64,000 nt of DNA from SABI01 sp963663665 (lineage in GTDB: Bacteria > Spirochaetota > Spirochaetia > Sphaerochaetales > Sphaerochaetaceae), in NCBI GenBank assembly GCA_963663665.2, contig CAXXKP010000010.1:62001-126000 (forward strand), in the 5' to 3' direction. Every line of letters starts with the position of its first letter. Within the stretch, counting starts at the first letter, position 1. Shown piece by piece: positions 17,549 to 26,210 of the stretch. A program made the position numbers and the translations under genes. Under the pieces are notes generated by a model. That model worked only from the letters and a program-made list of their open reading frames with translations, ran no database searches and was not told the DNA's origin.

Positions 17549-18481
17549 TTACAGAAAATTCATAATTTGATCTAATATCTTAGATTCACTCAACCCATAT
17601 TTGTCAAGTAATTCTTCTGGTTTTCCAGAATGACCGAATACATCTTGAACACCGATTCTCAGTACTCTAGTAGGAGCAGCCTCTGATGTAACTTCTGTTA
17701 CTGCAGAACCTAAGCCACCAATTACACTATGTTCTTCAACTGTGATTATTGCTTTCGTCTCTTTTGCAGCTTTTATAATTGCTTCCTTGTCTATTGGTTT
17801 TATCGTATGGAAATCTAGAACTCTCACAGAGATACCTTTCTCTTTAAGCTTTTTTGCAGCTTGGAGTACATTATACACTGGGTATCCCGTAACACAAATG
17901 GTTATATCATCACCTGGCACTAATTCTACTGCTTTTCCTATTTCAAAATGGTAATTTGGGATATCTTGAGTAGTTTGAGGGGCTGCAAGTCTAGAAGTTC
18001 TAATATAACAAGGCCCGTCATACTCTAACATTGCTTTAACAGCCTCTCTTGTTTCATTCGCATCACATGGGGAAAGTACTGTCATTCCTGGTATTGTTCT
18101 CATGATACTTATGTCTTCAATACATTGGTGAGTTGCCCCATCTTCACCGACAGTCAGCCCAGCATGAGAGCCCACAATCTTCACATTCAAATTAGGATAC
18201 GCTACAGAATTTCTTATCTGTTCAAATGCTTTTCCTGCAGAAAACATTGCAAATGAAGCACACACAGCAATCTTGCCGGTAGAGGCAAACCCTGCAGCAA
18301 TATTTACCATATTTGCTTCTGCAATACCAATATTGTAAAATCTTTCAGGATATTTTTTCTCAAAATACTGATTTTCAGTGCATGAGGCTAAATCAGCATC
18401 AAACACAACGACTCTTTCATTAGAGCCAAATTCTTCCAGCGCCTTTCCGTAGGCTATTCGGGTTGGTATAAGTTCTTTCAT
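17549..18481 (-). CDS. Transketolase, C-terminal subunit
   Basis: A 310-residue protein equal to the pyrimidine-binding and C-terminal domains of transketolase. Motifs: TRIAYGKALEEFG, FDADLASCTENQYFEKKYP, NIGIAEANMVNIAAGFAS (containing the catalytic glutamate that activates thiamine diphosphate), GEDGATHQCIEDISIMR and the C-terminal TVEEHSVIGGLGSAV. It forms a two-subunit enzyme with the next gene, separated by one base. Split transketolases are common in anaerobes. It moves two-carbon units between sugar phosphates and would connect the ketopentose phosphate of this locus to glycolysis. Confidence 0.95.
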   Translation of the reverse strand: MKELIPTRIAYGKALEEFGSNERVVVFDADLASCTENQYFEKKYPERFYNIGIAEANMVNIAAGFASTGKIAVCASFAMFSAGKAFEQIRNSVAYPNLNVKIVGSHAGLTVGEDGATHQCIEDISIMRTIPGMTVLSPCDANETREAVKAMLEYDGPCYIRTSRLAAPQTTQDIPNYHFEIGKAVELVPGDDITICVTGYPVYNVLQAAKKLKEKGISVRVLDFHTIKPIDKEAIIKAAKETKAIITVEEHSVIGGLGSAVTEVTSEAAPTRVLRIGVQDVFGHSGKPEELLDKYGLSESKILDQIMNFL

Positions 18482-18482
18482 G

Positions 18483-19325
18483 TTATTTTGCCTCCAATCG
18501 CTTTTTTGTTTCTTCTAACTCTGCAAATGCGATCTTGAACTGTGCATCTGTTGGAATTTTTCCGTGCCATTCAACCTTATCTTCAAATAGAGAGACGCCT
18601 TGACCTTTATGTGTTTTTGCTACGATGACTGTTGGTTTTACGCTCTCTTCATGAAACTGTGCAAGTGCTTTTTCTACTTCTTCAACATCATTACCATTAC
18701 ACTCAATAACGTTCCAACCAAAAGATGCAAATTTTTCTCCAATTGGATAAATATTCATAATATCTTCTAATCTTCCATCAAGCTGTATTCCATTATTATC
18801 TACAAAGAGGCAAAGGTTCTGAACTTTATAATGGCCAGCAGCCATTGCTGCTTCCCATATCTGCCCTTCTTGAATCTCACCGTCACCACAGATAGCATAG
18901 ACATTATAATCAAGTTTATCTTGCTTACCTGCCATCGCCATTCCAACAGCAACAGATAATCCTTGACCTAATGAACCAGTTGAAGCATCTACTCCAGGCA
19001 CTGCAGTACAGAAGTGGCCAGAGAATACGCTGTCAATTCTTCGGAATGTTTTCAATTCTTCAATTGGGAAGAATCCTCTATGAGCTAATGCTGAATATGC
19101 TGTAGGTGTACAATGCCCTTTTGATAAAACAAATCTGTCCCTATTTGGATGTTTTGGATTCTCTGGATATAGGGTCATTTCTTTAAAAAACAATACAGAA
19201 AGAATTTCTGCAATCGAAAACGATCCTCCTACATGCCCTGATCTTGCTATCTCTAACATTTTCAAAGCTTCAATTCGCAAATTGTTTGCTTCAACTCGCA
19301 ACTCCGATGTACTATACATCATCAT
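18483..19325 (-). CDS. Transketolase, N-terminal (thiamine diphosphate-binding) subunit
   Basis: A 280-residue N-terminal transketolase subunit. HVGGSFSIAEILSVLFF, FVLSKGHCTPTAYSALAHRG, GSLGQGLSVAVGMA and the thiamine diphosphate motif GDGEIQEGQIWEAA..NN (about residues 147-176) are all intact. Three ATGs in a row stand after AGGAG; the second or third has the better spacing, so the start is uncertain by one or two codons. Pairs with the C-terminal subunit downstream. Confidence 0.95.
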   Translation of the reverse strand: MMMYSTSELRVEANNLRIEALKMLEIARSGHVGGSFSIAEILSVLFFKEMTLYPENPKHPNRDRFVLSKGHCTPTAYSALAHRGFFPIEELKTFRRIDSVFSGHFCTAVPGVDASTGSLGQGLSVAVGMAMAGKQDKLDYNVYAICGDGEIQEGQIWEAAMAAGHYKVQNLCLFVDNNGIQLDGRLEDIMNIYPIGEKFASFGWNVIECNGNDVEEVEKALAQFHEESVKPTVIVAKTHKGQGVSLFEDKVEWHGKIPTDAQFKIAFAELEETKKRLEAK

Positions 19326-19363
19326 GTTCTCCTTTCATGTGTTTATTAGTCATAGATGAATTC

Positions 19364-20416
19364 TCAATCTATTTTTATGATTGCCTTTGTAATAATGTCC
19401 TTGTGCTCAATTGAATATTCAAAACCTTTTTGAATATCATCAAAATCAAATATGTCTGTTGTAATCTTATGTAGAGGGATAGATCCTTCTGAAACTGCCT
19501 TGATGATAGTAGGGTAGTGATTTCTATATCTGAATACTGTCTTAATTGTCATTTCATTATCAATTATCCAGTTTACATTCAACTTTGCCGTACCTTTTGC
19601 TGTATATCCGACTAAGGTGATGGTTCCACCTCTTTTAGTCATTTTAGCTATCTGCATGAGAGTTGTTTCATTCCCTGCAGTTTCAAATGAATAATCTGCA
19701 CCATGATCTGTAAGGGTGAGTAATTTTTCTACTGGATCACAGGTACTCGCATTAATAATATGGGTAGCGCCAAGAGATAATGCTTTCTCCAACCTGTTTT
19801 GCATGATATCTACAACGATAATATCTTGAACTCCCATACTCTTAAGTGATAATAGAGTCATGAGCCCTATGCATCCAGCGCCGAGGATCACAGCACTTTT
19901 ACCAACTTTTACTTCTGCTTGACTCGCAGCATGGAACCCTACTGCAAGGGGCTCCATAAGAGCTCCTTCAAGTGTGCTTACATTATCAGGTAGTTTATAA
20001 CAAAGATTGGCAGGATGAGAAATGTATTGGGTAAAACACCCTTCTACAACAGGAAGAGATGCATAGAAAAATACTTCTCTACATAAGTTATATTTACCTT
20101 CTTTGCAATAATCACATTTCCAGCAGGGAATACCAGGCTCGATAGCGACTCTATCTCCCTCTTTTAAGTGAGTAACATCTTGGCCAACTTGAACGACTGT
20201 TCCACCAGGCTCATGTCCAAGCACCATCGGCTCTGTTACATAACTTTCTCCAATAGAGCCATGTGCGAATAAATGGGCATCTGAACCACAGATACCAACA
20301 TATTCTAATTTAACGAGGACTGAATCGCGAGAAGGCGAGGGTACCTTTCTCTCTTCAAATCTTATTTTGGAAGTTTCATACATCACAGCAGTCTTCATTG
20401 TAATTGGTATAGACAT
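19364..20416 (-). CDS. Zinc-dependent polyol dehydrogenase (sorbitol/xylitol type)
   Basis: A 350-residue medium-chain dehydrogenase. ATG at 20416 is used because AAGGAG stands six bases before it; the frame opens 66 bases earlier without a ribosome site. Catalytic zinc ligands appear in GICGSDAHLF and GHEPGG; the structural zinc motif is CWKCDYCKEGKYNLC; EPLAVG supplies a further ligand; the NAD-binding fold is GAGCIGLMTLLS with an acidic residue in VVDIMQ, favouring NAD. Sequence style is that of sorbitol, xylitol or L-iditol dehydrogenases. It is the first gene of the minus-strand operon and likely oxidises the imported polyol to a ketose. Confidence 0.9.
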   Translation of the reverse strand: MSIPITMKTAVMYETSKIRFEERKVPSPSRDSVLVKLEYVGICGSDAHLFAHGSIGESYVTEPMVLGHEPGGTVVQVGQDVTHLKEGDRVAIEPGIPCWKCDYCKEGKYNLCREVFFYASLPVVEGCFTQYISHPANLCYKLPDNVSTLEGALMEPLAVGFHAASQAEVKVGKSAVILGAGCIGLMTLLSLKSMGVQDIIVVDIMQNRLEKALSLGATHIINASTCDPVEKLLTLTDHGADYSFETAGNETTLMQIAKMTKRGGTITLVGYTAKGTAKLNVNWIIDNEMTIKTVFRYRNHYPTIIKAVSEGSIPLHKITTDIFDFDDIQKGFEYSIEHKDIITKAIIKID

Positions 20417-20495
20417 GTACTTCTCCTTGCAATATTTTGATGATTTAAAATGTAAACGGTTAAGTAGTAAAAAGTTTATCAAATAAATTTATTAG

Positions 20496-20524
20496 ATGTT
20501 AGCATGACATATTTTTCTTTGCAA
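20496..20524 (-). promoter_or_regulatory. Putative promoter of the dehydrogenase-transketolase operon
   Basis: Read on the minus strand: TTGCAA (20524-20519), a 17-base spacer and TAACAT (20501-20496). It lies about 80 bases before the dehydrogenase start. Moderate match to consensus. Confidence 0.4.
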
Positions 20525-21012
20525 TAGTTTTTTTGATTAACTCACATAATTACCTTACTAATTACCAGTAAGAATGAATTCAATTGTGAATATATTTCGA
20601 AATATTCATAAAAATTTATAAAATCATTATTGATCCACTTTCTTGAATATTTATCCTTCTACTTCAATGCCTGAAAATATAAAGTGTATTATAAATCATT
20701 AATATATAAATAATTATAATAATTTTAACAATGTATGGTTTTTATAAGCATACTTCTTTGGATCTTGCTTGTATATATAAGGAAGTGATGAAGGTTAGCA
20801 TTGTTTATCTAAAGATCTCATCTTTATGTAAAGATAGTTTGTGTTATCGTTTTCTTGAAAAAAAAAGATAAATATTCATTGACAGCTCAAATATCGTGTG
20901 CTAGGTTTGATATAGAAATAGTTTAAAAAATAAACAAAAAAAATAATAAACAGCAAAAGAATTTAATATTTAAATGAATGCATGATATAAATGAATACAT
21001 GGGGGTGTTTCG
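20525..21012. other. Divergent regulatory region between two sugar operons
   Basis: Almost 500 very AT-rich bases between divergent operons, without a coding frame. A consensus-like TTGACA occurs at 20879-20884 on the plus strand, but the best -10 at 17 bases (TAGGTT) is poor. The ROK repressor encoded next door probably acts here; I could not name an operator with confidence. Confidence 0.5.
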
Positions 21013-22263
21013 ATGAAATTAGGAAAAAATCTTTCTGATATACAAAAATCAAACCGATGTATCGTCTTTGAAAGCTTATTGAATGATGGTCCGATTTCCC
21101 GTGTCGACTTGGCAAGAAATACAGGATTAAATAAAGCAACTATTACAAATATCATTCAGTCATTCATAAACCGAGGAATTGTAAAAGATGTAGGTTCTAT
21201 TAATGCGAGTAATGGAAGAAAGGTAGCTGGGCTCTCTTTATCTATTAACTCAGTTGTCTCGATCATTATCAGAATCCAAGCAAACCAGATTATATTCTGT
21301 ACGAGTGATTTCGATGGGGAAGTTAATAATTATGTTACCGTACCCTATTATAGTGATGATGAGACTCCAGATAAAGTCATTGAAATCATTCTTGAACATA
21401 TAGACCAGATTATTGAAATTTGTAAAGCACAAAATAAAAAAATACTGGGTATTTCAATTGCTACGCTTGGATGGTTATTTCAAGATAAAGGGACTTATAT
21501 TATTAAAGCAGATATTGCTTCTGTTCTAGAGAAAATCGAACTGAAGTCTTTTTTCGAGCAGCATTATCCCGATTATTTTGTGTATATAGAACATGATGCT
21601 AAGGTGAGTTCCCTTGCAGAGTGGGATTATTATTGCAAAAACGAAGAACATACACCAACTTCAATGTTGAATATCGTAGCAGATGTTGGCTTCGGTGGTG
21701 GTATCATCATCAATGGTGAGGTCTTTTCAGGGTTCAATGGTATAGCTGGCGAAGTTGGTCATATGGGAATTAATCCGGCTAGTGGCAGTTTTATTCCGAG
21801 AAAGGGAATCTTGAATTACGGTGGATTATTTGAAGACCATGCGAGTCCATTGGCTCTACAACACAGAGTTGTTGAGAATCTCCCTGAATTCCCTGAATCA
21901 ATTCTTTCCACGAAATCTACTATTGAAGAGATTTATGATGCATATGAGGCTGGAGATAGTCTTGCTGAGTTTTGTGTAAGCAAAATGGCTCGTTATCTAG
22001 CATATGGACTCACAGGTATTATTTTCATCCTTAACCCTGAAGTGATTGTACTTGGGGATAAGATGATCAGAAGCGACAAATTCTATAAGCAATTAAATAC
22101 ATATCTTGAAATGTTTTTACCAAAAGAAATTTTCCATGTAACGAAAATTCGTTTCTCGGCCTATCAAGATAAAGGAGTTTTGCTTGGAGCAAATATTGCT
22201 CTATTAAAACATTTTATTAAAACAAAAAAATTATTTGATTTTCTAAATCTAGAATATCAATAA
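21013..22263 (+). CDS. ROK-family transcriptional repressor (XylR/NagC type)
   Basis: A 416-residue regulator: winged helix-turn-helix at residues 14-60 (IVFESLLNDGPISRVDLARN, then NKATITNIIQSFINRGI), followed by a ROK domain (EHDAKVSSLAEWDYY, VADVGFGGGIIINGEVF, GIAGEVGHMG, YGLTGIIFILNPEVIVLG). The usual zinc cysteines after the ExGH motif are missing. It is the first gene of the plus-strand operon, 22 bases before the binding protein, so it is likely autoregulated and controls both divergent operons in response to the sugar. Confidence 0.92.
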   Translation: MKLGKNLSDIQKSNRCIVFESLLNDGPISRVDLARNTGLNKATITNIIQSFINRGIVKDVGSINASNGRKVAGLSLSINSVVSIIIRIQANQIIFCTSDFDGEVNNYVTVPYYSDDETPDKVIEIILEHIDQIIEICKAQNKKILGISIATLGWLFQDKGTYIIKADIASVLEKIELKSFFEQHYPDYFVYIEHDAKVSSLAEWDYYCKNEEHTPTSMLNIVADVGFGGGIIINGEVFSGFNGIAGEVGHMGINPASGSFIPRKGILNYGGLFEDHASPLALQHRVVENLPEFPESILSTKSTIEEIYDAYEAGDSLAEFCVSKMARYLAYGLTGIIFILNPEVIVLGDKMIRSDKFYKQLNTYLEMFLPKEIFHVTKIRFSAYQDKGVLLGANIALLKHFIKTKKLFDFLNLEYQ

Positions 22264-22285
22264 CAAAATATTAGGAGGAACGAAG

Positions 22286-23632
22286 ATGAAGAAATGTATC
22301 GTGACGCTATTAGTACTTACTGTATTAATGGGCGGCGTATTCGCGGCTGGTTCTACAGAAAGCAATTCAAAGGCAGTAGTGAAAGTGGCTTCTGTAAACA
22401 ATGATGCAATGATAATGATGGAAAAATTATCAAAGCAGTATACTGAAGAGACTGGGACTGAGGTCGTCTTTACTATTTTATCAGAGAATGAAATTAGATC
22501 AAAGATTACACAGGATGTAAGTCTTGGTGGTGGTGGATTTGATTTAATTACATTAGGTACTTCAGATATGGGAACATATCTTGATAATGGTTGGACAGAA
22601 CCACTCGACGGTATGTTTGCAAAACTTTCACAAGCTGAACGAGATGCATATGATTTAGAAGATGTAATTGGTTCAGTGAGAGTCTCATGTTCATCTCCTA
22701 AAAACGGACTTGCAGCGCTACCATTCTATTCAGAATCAACTATGATTTGTTATAACAAAGAAATCTTTGCAAAGAATAACCTGACCATGCCTGAAAATCC
22801 AACTTGGGAACAAATTTACCAACTTGCAAAAGCATGTGATGATAAAGCAAAAGGTATTTCTGGTATTGCAATCAGAGGATTAGCTGGATATGGTGAGAAT
22901 ATGTATATATTCGGATCAATTATGTATGCGTTCGGTGGTCAGTATTATGATGCAGCATGGAACGCTACCTATGATTCAAAAGAAGTCAGAAACTCGTGGG
23001 AATTCTACAAGAAATTGTTAACCGTTGCTGAAGAGAGTCCTACAACTTCTGGATATACAGAATGTCTTAACCTTTTTGCTCAAGGAAAAGCTGCAATTTA
23101 TTATGATGCAACAGTATCAGCTGGTACGTTTGCAAAAGAAGGTTCTGCAGTAGCTGGGAAAGTTGGATATGCAAAAACTCCTACCGCTGTAAAAGCAAAC
23201 AATGGAACTATTGGTGGTTGGGGAATTGCTGTCACTGCTAATTCTAAAAACAAAGATGGTGCATTCGATTTCTTGAGATGGGCAACGAGCAAAGATTATG
23301 TAAAGCGTGTACAAGCCGAGTTTGGATTTGCTGCAACCCCTTCAGGGACAAGAGTATCTACCTATCAAGATCCTGCTTATATTGCTGCATGTGATTTTGC
23401 ACCTATGACGTTAGAAAGTATCCAAAGTGCTAACCTTAACCAACCAGCACTCAAGCCTACTCCATACACAGGGAATTCCTTACCAAACCTTCCTGAGTAT
23501 TCTTCTTGGGGTGAAGCTGTAGCTGCTGAACTCGCAGCTTATGTAGCTGGACAAAAATCTCTCGACGCTAGTCTTTCTGCTTCACAAGCTTTAATCGATA
23601 AAGCTGCTATTGAAGGCGGATATCGTAAGTAA
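22286..23632 (+). CDS. ABC transporter sugar/polyol-binding protein
   Basis: A 448-residue extracellular solute-binding protein family 1 member, after AGGAGG. Signal peptide MKKCIVTLLVLTVLMGGVFA is followed by AGSTES; the mature start lacks a lipobox cysteine at the right place. The body has ETGTEVVFTILSENEI, LPFYSESTMICYNKEIF, GIAIRGLAGYGENMYIFGSI and GGWGIAVTANSKNKDGAFDF, close in style to the sorbitol/mannitol-binding proteins of polyol importers. It is expected in the periplasm or at the membrane surface, feeding the two permeases downstream. Confidence 0.93.
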   Translation: MKKCIVTLLVLTVLMGGVFAAGSTESNSKAVVKVASVNNDAMIMMEKLSKQYTEETGTEVVFTILSENEIRSKITQDVSLGGGGFDLITLGTSDMGTYLDNGWTEPLDGMFAKLSQAERDAYDLEDVIGSVRVSCSSPKNGLAALPFYSESTMICYNKEIFAKNNLTMPENPTWEQIYQLAKACDDKAKGISGIAIRGLAGYGENMYIFGSIMYAFGGQYYDAAWNATYDSKEVRNSWEFYKKLLTVAEESPTTSGYTECLNLFAQGKAAIYYDATVSAGTFAKEGSAVAGKVGYAKTPTAVKANNGTIGGWGIAVTANSKNKDGAFDFLRWATSKDYVKRVQAEFGFAATPSGTRVSTYQDPAYIAACDFAPMTLESIQSANLNQPALKPTPYTGNSLPNLPEYSSWGEAVAAELAAYVAGQKSLDASLSASQALIDKAAIEGGYRK

Positions 23633-23646
23633 ATTCTTGGTAATAG

Positions 23647-23686
23647 CCCAATACTCTTCTCGTAAAAAGAATCAGTATTGGGTTTT
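23647..23686 (+). terminator. Attenuator-like hairpin between binding protein and permeases
   Basis: CCCAATACT (23647-23655) pairs perfectly with AGTATTGGG (23674-23682), followed by TTTT. It sits 15 bases after the binding-protein stop and just before the permease start. This is a partial terminator that would give more binding protein than permease, a known arrangement in ABC operons. Confidence 0.8.
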
Positions 23687-23704
23687 ACTATGTTAGGAAA
23701 CAAG

Positions 23705-24574
23705 ATGGAAAAAATTATTCGAAAGAAAGATCATAGTACAAAATTACTTTTACCTGCGGTTGTTGTTGTAGCTGCAATTACTCAAATACCTTTTTTGATG
23801 ACAATTATCCTCTCTACTGTGAAATGGAATATCAAGAGACCTGATCAAGGTATTTCTTTCAATGGACTTAAAAATTATGGTGAGATTTTTATCGATCCAA
23901 ATTTTTGGCAAGTACTTCTTAACACGTTATATATTTTAATAGCTTGTTTAGCATTATGTACGGTAATTGCAATCTTGCTAGGTGTTCTATTCAATCGAAA
24001 ACTTTTTTTAGGTTACTTTTGTAGATCGCTCTTTATCATTCCATATTTTGTCATGGATTGTGTAGTTGGTATTGTATGGAAAACACTGTTATTGAATCCA
24101 AGTTTAGGGTTAAACTACTATATATGTAGTTTTTTTGGCATTGCCCCCATCGATTTCTTTGGCCAGCACTCACTTATTACAATTATAATACTTATTGTAT
24201 GGCAATGGACTCCTTTCTTCTTTTTAATTATTTTTGCAGGCCTCCAAGGTGTTTCGGAAGAAATATTAGAAAGCGCTCAAATTGAAGGCGCCAGTGGGCT
24301 GCAGACATTATTAAAGATACAGATACCTATCATACGATCGCATATTAACACAGCCATGACATTAGGACTTATAAATATATTGAAAGTATTTGGGCTTGTG
24401 TATGTAACGACTCAAGGAGGTCCTGGATATAGCTCGGCGAACCTCCCATACCTTACATATAGGACTGTGTTCTTTAACTGGTCAATTGGAAAAGCAGCAG
24501 CACTTGCCGTTATCACCGTCGCCATTACCTTGTTTTTGACTCAAAAGTTCTTCAAGGCTACAAATAAAGATTAA
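23705..24574 (+). CDS. ABC sugar permease, MalF type
   Basis: About 289 residues. ATG 23705 is taken because AGGA (23695-23698) has correct spacing; ATG 23690 and a TTG at 23678 are in frame but lie against the hairpin. Membrane segments start with LLLPAVVVVAAITQIPFLMT; the EAA loop is ISEEILESAQIEGASG-like (VSEEILESAQIEGASGLQTL) and the end KFFKATNKD is short. Pairs with the next gene. Confidence 0.92.
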   Translation: MEKIIRKKDHSTKLLLPAVVVVAAITQIPFLMTIILSTVKWNIKRPDQGISFNGLKNYGEIFIDPNFWQVLLNTLYILIACLALCTVIAILLGVLFNRKLFLGYFCRSLFIIPYFVMDCVVGIVWKTLLLNPSLGLNYYICSFFGIAPIDFFGQHSLITIIILIVWQWTPFFFLIIFAGLQGVSEEILESAQIEGASGLQTLLKIQIPIIRSHINTAMTLGLINILKVFGLVYVTTQGGPGYSSANLPYLTYRTVFFNWSIGKAAALAVITVAITLFLTQKFFKATNKD

Positions 24575-24588
24575 AAGGATATACCAAT

Positions 24589-25413
24589 ATGTTATCTATT
24601 ACGAAAGGCAAAAGAAACTATATTCTTTATAGCGCTCTAGCTATTATCATATCATTCTTCTGGATATTCCCAATCTTTTATATGGTGATTTCAAGTTTTA
24701 AAACCGAAGTTGATGTGGCTATTCCAGCTCTCTTTTTCTCTCCAACTTTAGAAAATTATAAGGAAGTTATCTCTGATACATTCTTTCTGAGTTTAAAGAA
24801 CTCTCTCGTGATAACTCTCGGTACTGTACTAGTTACCACAATTCTCTCTGTTCCAGCAAGTTATGCACTGGTCTTTTCACCAGTAAAAAGTCCGAATGGT
24901 ATCTATTTCTGGTTTGTTTCAACAACATTCTTACCAGCTATTGCTGTAATCATTCCTGTATTTATTATTTTTCAGAAGATACAAATGATAGATAACCCTA
25001 TTTCACTTATTCTACTCTATTCAGGGGCTGGAATCCCTATGATGATTTGGCTTGTTACCAACTTTTTCAAAGAGATTCCCATTGATATCATTGAGGCCAC
25101 CAAGATCGATGGGTGTTCAAGATGGAAGACTTTTTACCATATCATGCTCCCTCTTGTGCGTAATGGGATTATCTCCGCTGCATTTCTTGTATTCATTATT
25201 ACGTGGAATGAATTTTTCTTTGCAATAACGATTACGTACACAGAATCTACAACTCTTGCAGTATATATGAGTAAATATATGACCCAACAGGGATATTTTT
25301 GGGGTAAAATGTGTGCAACGGGGACACTTATCGTTATGATACCAATTGTGTTGGGATTTTCGGCACAGAAATCGCTTGTGAAAGGACTTACTTCGGGTTC
25401 AGTTAAAGGATAA
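24589..25413 (+). CDS. ABC sugar permease, MalG type
   Basis: A 274-residue permease with six membrane segments (first AIIISFFWIFPIFYMVISSF), EAA loop PIDIIEATKIDGCSRWKTFY at about 164-183, and C-terminal KSLVKGLTSGSVKG, the classic end of the second CUT1 permease. No ATPase gene is in the operon; a shared ATPase elsewhere is expected. Confidence 0.93.
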   Translation: MLSITKGKRNYILYSALAIIISFFWIFPIFYMVISSFKTEVDVAIPALFFSPTLENYKEVISDTFFLSLKNSLVITLGTVLVTTILSVPASYALVFSPVKSPNGIYFWFVSTTFLPAIAVIIPVFIIFQKIQMIDNPISLILLYSGAGIPMMIWLVTNFFKEIPIDIIEATKIDGCSRWKTFYHIMLPLVRNGIISAAFLVFIITWNEFFFAITITYTESTTLAVYMSKYMTQQGYFWGKMCATGTLIVMIPIVLGFSAQKSLVKGLTSGSVKG

Positions 25414-25428
25414 TGAGGAGAAAAGATA

Positions 25429-26196
25429 ATGGATTATGAACAAATGTTTAGTTTGAAGGGAAAAGTTGCAATTATTACTGGTGGTGCAAGAGGCATAGGA
25501 CAAGCAACTGCGATTGTGTTTGCGAAGGCTGGTGCTGATATAGCAGTGATAGATATCATCGATTCTGGTGAAACCGTAAAGGCAATAGAACAATTGGGAA
25601 GAAAAGCCATAGGTATAAAAGCTGACTTGACAAAAGAAAAGGAAGTTAATGCCGCAGTTATGCATGTAAAAGAGACTTTTGGTGGTATCCATGTTCTATT
25701 TAATAATGCAGGAATTGCCTATTGTGTGAAATCTGAGGATATGACCTATGATGAATGGAGTAAAGTTATTGATATTGATCTCAATGCGGTATTTCTCGTG
25801 GCTCGAGCAGTTGGTAGAATTATGATAGCTGATGGGATCGGTGGTGCCATTGTCAATACGGCTTCAATGTCTGGTATGATTGTTAATTATCCTCAAGAAC
25901 AAGTTGCATACAATGCAGCAAAAGCGGGAGTCATTCAGTTAACACGTTCATTAGCATGTGAATGGGCTAAACATAACATTCGAGTAAATTCAATAAGTCC
26001 TGGGTATATATGCACTGACATGACTCCAGCGACTACGAATAAAGCATGGCAAGATACATGGTTCTCAATGTGCCCCACAAAACGAATGGGTGTCGCAGAA
26101 GAAATGGCTGGAGGAGTATTATATCTAGTGAGTCCAATTGCTACATACACCACAGGTGCAAACCTTGTGATGGATGGTGGCTATTCATGCTATTAA
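25429..26196 (+). CDS. Short-chain dehydrogenase, arabinitol 2-dehydrogenase-like
   Basis: A 255-residue SDR. The cofactor motif GGARGIGQATA (about residues 18-28), the acidic residue in VIDI (NAD preference), NNAG, catalytic serine in NTASMSG and YNAAK are present. The segment PQEQVAYNAAKAGVIQLTRS followed by LACEWA is very like yeast D-arabinitol 2-dehydrogenases and mannitol/xylulose reductases. Next to ribulokinase this suggests oxidation of a pentitol to ribulose, but other ketoses are possible. Preceded by GAGGAG, 15 bases after the permease. Confidence 0.88.
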   Translation: MDYEQMFSLKGKVAIITGGARGIGQATAIVFAKAGADIAVIDIIDSGETVKAIEQLGRKAIGIKADLTKEKEVNAAVMHVKETFGGIHVLFNNAGIAYCVKSEDMTYDEWSKVIDIDLNAVFLVARAVGRIMIADGIGGAIVNTASMSGMIVNYPQEQVAYNAAKAGVIQLTRSLACEWAKHNIRVNSISPGYICTDMTPATTNKAWQDTWFSMCPTKRMGVAEEMAGGVLYLVSPIATYTTGANLVMDGGYSCY

Positions 26197-26210
26197 CCTA
26201 AAGGATCTTT

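Noticed and set aside
16037..20416. Sulfoquinovose transketolase (sulfo-TK) pathway
   Set aside because: Split transketolase suggested it, but the neighbouring ribulokinase, FucI-like isomerase and polyol dehydrogenases fit pentose/pentitol use better, and I see no sulfolactaldehyde reductase of the known type.
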